Source of the DNA: Rhodospirillales bacterium
GTDB taxonomy: Bacteria > Pseudomonadota > Alphaproteobacteria > Acetobacterales > Acetobacteraceae
Length of the DNA stretch: 7,160 bases
Direction: 5' to 3'
Assembly (NCBI GenBank): GCA_025350425.1
Contig: JANXXW010000355.1
Coordinates: 1 to 7,160, forward strand
Below the pieces are notes generated by a model. It ran no database searches. It was not told the DNA's origin and saw only the letters and a list, made by a program, of their open reading frames with translations. The first letter of the stretch is position 1. Each line of letters starts with the position of its first letter. This document shows positions 1 through 4,604 of the stretch, piece after piece. The translations under genes and the position numbers were made by a program.

Positions 1-57
1 TTCGCGCAGGTCATGCTCGGGCGTGGCCGGTTTACCACCATCAGGGAACCGCAATAG
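1..57 (+). CDS. pyrH: UMP kinase, C-terminal fragment (partial, 5' end outside window)
   Basis: An open frame enters at base 1 and gives 18 residues, FAQVMLGRGRFTTIREPQ, before TAG at 55-57. The tail, a short helix followed by a GxGxFT-I strand, resembles the end of alphaproteobacterial UMP kinases, which phosphorylate UMP to UDP in the cytoplasm for pyrimidine nucleotide supply. pyrH lies directly before frr in most proteobacteria, and here the last base of its TAG is the first base of the frr GTG, which implies translational coupling. The fragment is too short to show any catalytic residue, so the call rests on gene order and the tail sequence. It could only be something else if the usual pyrH-frr pairing is broken here. 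Confidence 0.75.
   Translation, partial: FAQVMLGRGRFTTIREPQ
43..47 (+). promoter_or_regulatory. Shine-Dalgarno site for frr
   Basis: AGGGA ends 9 bases before the GTG at 57 and lies inside the end of the upstream frame. It supports the GTG as the frr start; the first in-frame ATG is at 102 and would remove most of the first helix. Confidence 0.6.
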
Positions 58-623
58 TGCTCGAAGACCTCGACGACCTGAAGCTAGACCTCACACGCCG
101 GATGGACGGCGCGCTCGAGACGTTGCGGCGTGAGTTCGCCGGCTTGCGGTCCGGGCGCGCGAGCCCGGCGTTGCTGGAGCCGGTTCGGGTGGAAGCCTAT
201 GGCAGCGAGGTGCCGATCACACAGGTCTCCACCATCGCGGTGCCGGAGGCGCGGATGATCACGGTGCAGGTTTGGGACCGGACGCTGGTTGGGGCCGTGG
301 AACGAGCCATCCGTGATTCGGGTCTGGGGCTCAACCCGTCATCGGACGGGCAGTTGGTGAGGGTGCCGATCCCGCAATTGACGGGCGAGCGACGGATTGA
401 GTTGGCGAAGGCGGCGGGGCGCTACGCAGAAGGCTGCAAGATCTCAGTGCGCGGAGTGCGGCGTGACGGGATGGACCAGACCAAGGCCCTGGAGAAGAAG
501 GGCACCATCAGTCAGGATGAGATGAAGGTCTGGTCGGACGACATCCAAAAGCTCACCGACCAGTATATCAGGCGCATCGACGACGCCATCGTCGAGAAGG
601 AACGTGAGATCAAGCAGGTCTAG
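57..623 (+). CDS. frr: Ribosome recycling factor
   Basis: The product is 188 residues, close to the roughly 185 usual for the family. With EF-G it splits post-termination ribosomes into subunits in the cytoplasm. Family hallmarks are in place. The long helix carries RSGRASP at residues 31-37. A beta-rich domain II follows (about 44-104) with the GLNPSSDG turn at 91-98. The RGVRRDGMD motif at 132-140 includes the arginine that contacts 23S rRNA in known RRFs. The charged C-terminal helix (about 153-186) completes the three-helix bundle. The start is GTG, supported by AGGGA upstream and by alignment of the N-terminal helix with the family; there is no usable ATG. It shares one base with the preceding stop, so it is probably translated with pyrH. 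Nothing is truncated or unusual apart from the start codon. Confidence 0.97.
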   Translation: MLEDLDDLKLDLTRRMDGALETLRREFAGLRSGRASPALLEPVRVEAYGSEVPITQVSTIAVPEARMITVQVWDRTLVGAVERAIRDSGLGLNPSSDGQLVRVPIPQLTGERRIELAKAAGRYAEGCKISVRGVRRDGMDQTKALEKKGTISQDEMKVWSDDIQKLTDQYIRRIDDAIVEKEREIKQV

Positions 624-674
624 CAGAGCATTGGTCGCCTACCCCAACAGCGTCGCGGTGGCCGAGAAGGCGAC

Positions 675-680
675 GGAGGA
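675..680 (+). promoter_or_regulatory. Strong Shine-Dalgarno site that sets the uppS start
   Basis: GGAGGA lies 7 bases before the GTG at 688. The frame stays open upstream to GTG 604, TTG 631 and GTG 658, but none of these has a comparable site, so this element favours 688 as the start. Confidence 0.7.
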
Positions 681-687
681 AGTCGGC

Positions 688-1395
688 GTGGCGACTGTGC
701 CGGCGCATGTCGCCATCATCATGGACGGCAACGGCCGCTGGGCCGCGTCGCGCGGATTGCCGCGCCTGGCCGGCCATCGCGCCGGGGCGCAGGCCGTGCG
801 CCGCACCATCGAGGCGGCGATGCGTAGCCACGTCGGGTGGCTCACTCTGTATGCGTTCAGCAGCGAGAATTGGCGACGGCCGGCGGGAGAGGTGCTCGAC
901 CTTACCGGACTCATGCGGCACTACCTGCGAAGCGAGGTGGCCGAACTCGTGCGCGAGGGCGTGCGGGTGAGGGTGATCGGGGCGCGGCGGCGGTTCGAGC
1001 CCGATTTGCAGCGAGAATTGGCCGAAGCAGAGCGGCGCACGGCGCATAACACGCGGCTCAACCTCGTCATGGCGCTGTCGTATGGCGCGCGGGATGAGAT
1101 CGTCGAGGCGGCGCGGTTAGCCGCGATCGCGGTGCGCGATGGGAGGCTCGATCCGGCGATGCTCGATGAGACGGCATTTGGTGAATTGCTGTCCACGACG
1201 GGCATCCCCGACCCCGACCTCATCATCCGCACCTCGGGCGAGCAGCGGCTTTCCAACTTCCTACTATGGCAGGCGGCGTATGCGGAACTGATGTTTCTCG
1301 ACGTGTTGTGGCCCGATTTCTCGACTGAGCATTTCGCTGCGGCGCTGGCCGAGTTCTCGCGGCGCGAGCGGCGCTACGGCGCGCGTCCTGCCTGA
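688..1395 (+). CDS. uppS: Isoprenyl transferase (undecaprenyl diphosphate synthase)
   Basis: This cis-prenyltransferase condenses farnesyl diphosphate with isopentenyl diphosphates to make undecaprenyl diphosphate, the carrier lipid for peptidoglycan and other surface polymers. From GTG 688 the protein has 235 residues. It shows the catalytic HVAIIMDGNGRWA block (Asp13, Arg17), Arg26 and His30, YAFSSENWRRP at 55-65, SYGARDEIVEAAR at 131-143, and RTSGEQRLSNFLLWQ at 181-195 with Arg181, Arg187 and Ser189. Glu200 lies in the AAYAEL segment. These positions match the E. coli enzyme with a constant offset of 13. The start was chosen from GGAGGA at 675-680 and because family members begin shortly before this block. 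Longer versions from 604 (263 residues), 631 or 658 are possible but would add a tail that does not look conserved. cdsA follows without a gap. Confidence 0.95.
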   Translation: MATVPAHVAIIMDGNGRWAASRGLPRLAGHRAGAQAVRRTIEAAMRSHVGWLTLYAFSSENWRRPAGEVLDLTGLMRHYLRSEVAELVREGVRVRVIGARRRFEPDLQRELAEAERRTAHNTRLNLVMALSYGARDEIVEAARLAAIAVRDGRLDPAMLDETAFGELLSTTGIPDPDLIIRTSGEQRLSNFLLWQAAYAELMFLDVLWPDFSTEHFAAALAEFSRRERRYGARPA

Positions 1396-1438
1396 TCCCG
1401 CCGCCCGCGCCCGCCGCTGGGGCGATCTTCGCCTACGC

Positions 1439-2077
1439 GTGATTTCGGCGGCGGTTTTGGCACCCGTGGTGTTGGGTTGCCTGTGGCTCGGCGGCTGGCT
1501 GTTCTCGCTTCTGATGCTGGTCGCGGCGATCGGGCTTGCCGTCGAATGGCTCGGCATGTGGCGTGGTTCGCATGCCGGACCGGACGCTCTACTTGCCGGT
1601 ATTCCGTATTTAGTGCCGGGCATCGTGGCGCTGCCATGGCTGCGGGCGGACGACGCGACCGGGCGCGAGAACGTGTTGTTTCTGCTCATCGTCGTGTGGG
1701 CCAGCGATATCGGCGCCTACGTGGTCGGCCGGCTGGTGGGCGGACCCAAGCTGGCGCCTGCAATCTCTCCGGGTAAGACGTGGTCGGGCGCGGTGGGCGG
1801 GTTGATCGCCGCCATTTCCGTCGCGTGGTTCTTCTCCGGCGTTCTCGGGGCACCTCCGGCGCGCGGCCTGCTGATCGGGGCTTGCCTCGGGATCGCGTCG
1901 CAAGCCGGGGATCTGCTGGAGAGCGCCATCAAGCGCGGCTTTGGAGTCAAGGACTCCGGACGACTCATTCCCGGGCATGGCGGGTTGCTGGACCGGATCG
2001 ATGGATTGCTGGTAGCCGCGCCTGCGGCAGCGTTGCTGGCAGCATATTTTGGACGTGGAGTAGCGTTGTGGCGATAA
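1439..2077 (+). CDS. cdsA: Phosphatidate cytidylyltransferase (CDP-diacylglycerol synthase); start uncertain
   Basis: This inner-membrane enzyme converts phosphatidic acid and CTP to CDP-diacylglycerol, the precursor of all the cell's phospholipids. The C-terminal family signature is complete at residues 162-189: SAIKRGFGVKDSGRL, then IPGHGGLLDRIDG, with the Lys-Asp, His-Gly-Gly and Asp-Arg-x-Asp elements. A second conserved block (SDIGAY, then GGPKLAPAISPGKTWSG) lies around 89-117. Several hydrophobic segments (about 5-18, 20-38, 50-67, 117-136, 141-156, 190-205) fit a polytopic membrane protein. The coordinates use GTG 1439, the only standard start codon in this frame after the stop at 1289-1291. 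It lacks a well-placed SD and falls just before the first membrane segment. The upstream frame reads PDPAARARRWGDLRLR, which looks like genuine CdsA N-terminus, so the real start may be CTG 1388 (229 residues), overlapping the uppS stop. The 3' end overlaps dxr. Confidence 0.93.
   Translation: MISAAVLAPVVLGCLWLGGWLFSLLMLVAAIGLAVEWLGMWRGSHAGPDALLAGIPYLVPGIVALPWLRADDATGRENVLFLLIVVWASDIGAYVVGRLVGGPKLAPAISPGKTWSGAVGGLIAAISVAWFFSGVLGAPPARGLLIGACLGIASQAGDLLESAIKRGFGVKDSGRLIPGHGGLLDRIDGLLVAAPAAALLAAYFGRGVALWR
2057..2060 (+). promoter_or_regulatory. Shine-Dalgarno site for dxr
   Basis: GGAG lies 7 bases before GTG 2068, inside the last codons of cdsA. It decides the dxr start although the frame is open much further upstream. 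Confidence 0.6.
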
Positions 2078-3240
2078 AAACTGTCTCCGTGCTGGGAAGT
2101 ACCGGCAGTATCGGAACCCAGACCGTATCGTTGTTGCAGGCCGATCCCGACCGCTTCCGTGTGCGTGCCCTGGTGGGTGGGCGCAACGTGGTCCTGCTGG
2201 CGGAACAGGCGATCGGGCTGCGAGCCGAGCTTGCGGTGATCGACGATCCCGCCGGTTATCCCGCCCTTAAGGCGGCACTGGCCGGCACCGGCATCGAGGC
2301 CGCGTGCGGCCCGGCCGCCGTGATCGAGGCCGCGGGCGTGGATGCTGACTGGACTATGGCTGCGATAACCGGCGCAGTCGGGTTGCCCTCGACGCTGGCC
2401 GCAATCCGCCGTGGCCGCGCGGTGGCGCTGGCCAACAAGGAGGCTCTGGTCTGTGCCGGCGAGGTGATGCTGGAAGCGGTGCGCGCGCATGGCGCGACCC
2501 TGCTGCCGGTGGACAGCGAGCATAACGCGATCTTTCAGTCGATGGCGGACGGCAACCGCGATGCCGTTGACCACATCGTGCTGACCGCGTCCGGTGGGCC
2601 GTTTCGCACCTGGTCCACCGAGGAGATGGCGCGCGCCACTCCGGAGGCGGCGTTGCGGCATCCGGTGTGGTCAATGGGTGCCAAGATCAGCATCGACAGC
2701 GCCACGCTGATGAACAAGGGACTGGAGCTGATCGAGGCGGCGCGCCTGTTCGGCATGACCAACGAGGAGATCGGCGTCCTGGTCCACCCGCAATCGGTGA
2801 TCCACGGATTGGTGTACTACCGCGATGGCAGCGTGCTGGCGCAACTCGGCAGCCCCGACATGCGAATCCCGATCGCGCATACGCTGGCATGGCCGGGCCG
2901 CATCGCGACCGCGGCGCCCCGGCTCGACTTGGCCCGGCTCGGCACGCTGGAGTTTGCCGAACCCGACCCGGTGCGCTTCCCGGCGCTGCGGCTGGCCCGC
3001 GCGGCCTTGCGGGAGGGGGGTGGCGCTCCCACCATTCTTAGTGCTGCGAACGAGATCGCGGTCGAGGCGTTCCTGGCCCGGCGAATAGGCTTTCTCGATA
3101 TTGCCGATGTCGTAGAACGCGTGTTGGAGGAATTGGGGCCGCAAGCCGTCGAAAACCTCGATGCCGTGACCGATCTCGACCAAAGCGCCCGCCGCGCCGC
3201 GATTCGTGCCTGCGCGGCACATGCCCGCGATGCTGCCTGA
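2068..3240 (+). CDS. dxr: 1-deoxy-D-xylulose 5-phosphate reductoisomerase
   Basis: The enzyme isomerises and reduces DXP to 2-C-methyl-D-erythritol 4-phosphate with NADPH and a divalent metal, the committed step of the MEP route to isoprenoids, in the cytoplasm. From GTG 2068 it is 390 residues, the usual length. Visible motifs: the nucleotide-binding GSTGSIG at 10-16; LANKEAL at 121-127; LPVDSEHNAIFQ at 146-157 with metal ligands Asp149 and Glu151; ASGGPFR at 174-180; the flexible-loop HPVWSMG at 198-204; and KISIDSATLMNKGLE at 206-220 with Lys217 and the third metal ligand Glu220. HPQSVIHG at 240-247 and SAANEIAVEAFL at 325-336 are also typical. The frame is open well upstream inside cdsA, but the SD at 2057-2060 and the start of the Rossmann fold fix 2068. 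The 10-base overlap with cdsA suggests coupled translation. It supplies precursors used by UppS. Confidence 0.96.
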   Translation: MAIKTVSVLGSTGSIGTQTVSLLQADPDRFRVRALVGGRNVVLLAEQAIGLRAELAVIDDPAGYPALKAALAGTGIEAACGPAAVIEAAGVDADWTMAAITGAVGLPSTLAAIRRGRAVALANKEALVCAGEVMLEAVRAHGATLLPVDSEHNAIFQSMADGNRDAVDHIVLTASGGPFRTWSTEEMARATPEAALRHPVWSMGAKISIDSATLMNKGLELIEAARLFGMTNEEIGVLVHPQSVIHGLVYYRDGSVLAQLGSPDMRIPIAHTLAWPGRIATAAPRLDLARLGTLEFAEPDPVRFPALRLARAALREGGGAPTILSAANEIAVEAFLARRIGFLDIADVVERVLEELGPQAVENLDAVTDLDQSARRAAIRACAAHARDAA

Positions 3241-3311
3241 GCAGTCGGTTACCGTCTCTGCCCAGGTTTTACCATGCGTGACTTTTACTGAGCCATAGAC
3301 AGAGAACCCCA
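3241..3311 (+). other. Short intergenic region before rseP
   Basis: These 71 bases separate dxr from rseP and are more AT-rich than the genes around them. TTTTAC occurs twice (3267-3272 and 3283-3288), and TCTCTG at 3255-3260 is complementary to CAGAGA at 3300-3305, which overlaps the probable rseP ribosome binding site. The only ATG (3274) opens a five-codon frame and is not a gene. I see no clear promoter or T-run terminator. Confidence 0.5.
3301..3306 (+). promoter_or_regulatory. Probable Shine-Dalgarno site for rseP
   Basis: AGAGAA lies 5 bases before TTG 3312. It is a modest match but the only one near the only plausible start. Confidence 0.45.
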
Positions 3312-4427
3312 TTGCTCCACGCCATTCCCGACCTGTTTCGCACAATCATCGCCTTCGTGGTGGTGCTCAGTGTCCTCGTGTTTGTCCATGAGCTCGGCCA
3401 CTATCTCGCGGCGCGCTGGATGGGCGTGCATGTCGAGACGTTCTCGATCGGATTTGGCCGGCCGATCTTCAGTTGGACCGATCGGCGGGGAACGGCTTGG
3501 CGGATATCCTGGATTCCACTCGGCGGCTTCGTTCGCCTGCACGGGCAGGAACGGCCAGAGGACGTGTCGGATGCCAGCCGCGCCCTGTGGCAGGTAGGAC
3601 GAACCTTCCATGAGAAATCCGTGGGCGCCCGCGCCATCGTCATCGCAGCTGGTCCGATCGCTAATTTTCTGCTCGCGATAGTGCTGTTAACCGTCCTGTT
3701 CGGCGTTGCGGGCAGACCGGTCGCGACTGCCACCGTGGGCGAGGTCGTCGTCGATGGTCCCGCAGCGCGAGCTGGCTTGGTGAAGGGCGACCGAATCGAC
3801 TCGATCGACGGCACGCTGACCCCTCGATTCGACGACCTCCAGCGGATCGTCCAGTCCCATCCCGGACAGGCGCTGGTCATGACCGTGCGCCGGGGAGACG
3901 CCGAACAGACGCTGACGGCCACGCCCGATTCGCGGGACGATGGCCAGGGCAAGATGGTGGGGTTGCTAGGAATCCGCAGCGGCGGCACGGAGCTTGAGCG
4001 TCTGTCGCCGGTAGGGGCCGTGGTGGCTGGCGTGACGCAGACCTGGGATGTCACAGTGCAGACCCTGGCTGGCGTGGGCCAGATGATCAGCGGCAAGCGG
4101 GGCACGGACGATCTCGGTGGGCCTTTGCGGATCGCGCAGCTATCGGGCCAAGTGGCGCAACTTGGGCTCGCCAGCCTGGTTTCCTTCATCGCTGTGCTTT
4201 CGATAAATCTCGGGCTGATCAATCTGTTCCCCATTCCGGTGCTGGATGGCGGTCACCTGTTGTTCTATGCGGCCGAGGCTATCCGTGGGCGGCCGTTGCC
4301 GCCACGTACCCTCGAATACGGATTCCGGGCCGGATTCGCGCTCCTGGCAGGCCTGTTTGTGTTCGCCACGTGGAATGACTTGTCACATTTGGGGCTGGTC
4401 AAATGGGTGGTGGGTCTGATCGGCTAG
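3312..4427 (+). CDS. rseP: Site-2 zinc metalloprotease (RseP/RasP family)
   Basis: This inner-membrane protease cleaves substrates within the membrane. E. coli RseP cuts the anti-sigma factor RseA, and the Caulobacter homologue MmpA cuts PodJ; the substrate here is unknown. The product is 371 residues. TM1 (about 10-30) holds the zinc motif HELGH at 26-30, followed by YLAARW and the conserved FSIGFGR at 44-50. The FHEKSVGARA and AAGPIANFLLAIVLL stretch (100-126) leads into a second membrane segment. One PDZ domain follows at about 135-205, against two in E. coli, in keeping with shorter alphaproteobacterial forms. NLFPIPVLDGGHL at 304-316 gives the third zinc ligand, Asp312. A last membrane segment lies at about 338-354. 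The start is TTG 3312 with AGAGAA 5 bases upstream. The frame is closed by TGA at 3279-3281 and no ATG occurs before residue 37, past the active site. Confidence 0.95.
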   Translation: MLHAIPDLFRTIIAFVVVLSVLVFVHELGHYLAARWMGVHVETFSIGFGRPIFSWTDRRGTAWRISWIPLGGFVRLHGQERPEDVSDASRALWQVGRTFHEKSVGARAIVIAAGPIANFLLAIVLLTVLFGVAGRPVATATVGEVVVDGPAARAGLVKGDRIDSIDGTLTPRFDDLQRIVQSHPGQALVMTVRRGDAEQTLTATPDSRDDGQGKMVGLLGIRSGGTELERLSPVGAVVAGVTQTWDVTVQTLAGVGQMISGKRGTDDLGGPLRIAQLSGQVAQLGLASLVSFIAVLSINLGLINLFPIPVLDGGHLLFYAAEAIRGRPLPPRTLEYGFRAGFALLAGLFVFATWNDLSHLGLVKWVVGLIG

Positions 4428-4452
4428 GCTTCCGATCTCTCACCCACCGCCC

Positions 4453-4467
4453 AGCCAAATCGTGGCT
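4453..4467 (+). terminator. Weak hairpin downstream of rseP (terminator-like, doubtful)
   Basis: AGCCA-AATCG-TGGCT forms a perfect five-base-pair stem 25 bases after the rseP stop. There is no T-run after it (ATTACGTTC follows), so intrinsic termination would be weak at best; it may be only a transcript-end structure or chance. Confidence 0.2.
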
Positions 4468-4533
4468 ATTACGTTCTGCCGCTGAAACAGACCGGCCGTT
4501 CCGGTGATGGCGGGTGGCGCAACGCGATCTTGA

Positions 4534-4542
4534 TGCTATTGT
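4534..4542 (+). promoter_or_regulatory. Candidate extended -10 promoter element for bamA
   Basis: TGCTATTGT fits the TGn-extended -10 pattern, with four of six matches to TATAAT. No good -35 is seen at 16-18 bases upstream. If used, it would give a leader of roughly 55 bases before TTG 4605. A separate bamA promoter is plausible given the gap, but this particular site is weakly supported. Confidence 0.22.
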
Positions 4543-4590
4543 CCGCTTGCTTGCAGTAAGCCGTCTTGGTTTTTGGGACGAGGCCGCAGT

Positions 4591-4597
4591 GGAGGGG
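4591..4597 (+). promoter_or_regulatory. Strong Shine-Dalgarno site that sets the bamA start
   Basis: GGAGGGG lies 7 bases before TTG 4605. It is the best ribosome binding site in the window and favours 4605 over the upstream in-frame TTG 4566, which has no such site. Confidence 0.7.
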
Positions 4598-4604
4598 TCC
4601 AGCT

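Larger units (their letters stand above)
4428..4604 (+). other. Intergenic leader between rseP and bamA
   Basis: This 177-base gap is the longest non-coding stretch in the window and marks a likely transcription boundary. It holds two perfect 5-base-pair, 5-base-loop hairpins (4453-4467 and 4491-4505), an extended -10-like element (4534-4542) and, at its end, the bamA ribosome binding site. No small gene is convincing here. The bamA frame is open through the last part (from TTG 4566), but that extension lies before a good signal peptide and is probably untranslated. Confidence 0.55.

Noticed and set aside
1717..2661. Long open frame of 314 codons on the minus strand, opposite cdsA and dxr
   Set aside because: It lies entirely opposite two well-supported genes, is rich in Arg, His, Gly and Pro without recognisable motifs, and is what GC-rich coding DNA produces on its antisense strand.
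3274..3291. ATG at 3274 as the start of a small leader peptide before rseP
   Set aside because: It stops after five codons, has no SD of note, and nothing in the codons suggests an attenuation peptide.
2671..3345. Minus-strand open frame of 224 codons opposite dxr and its 3' gap
   Set aside because: Antisense shadow; no motif, and it crosses the dxr-rseP junction and enters rseP.
3401..4234. Minus-strand open frame of 277 codons opposite rseP
   Set aside because: It mirrors rseP codons, has Ser/Arg/Pro-rich composition with no domain, and rseP itself carries all of its catalytic motifs.
4491..4505. Hairpin ACCGG-CCGTT-CCGGT as an intrinsic terminator
   Set aside because: The stem is only five base pairs and GATGGCGGG, not a T-run, follows it. 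It is mentioned only as a structural feature of the leader.
4566..4604. Longer bamA reading from TTG 4566, adding 13 residues
   Set aside because: The extra residues precede a well-formed signal peptide, and the strong SD at 4591-4597 serves TTG 4605.
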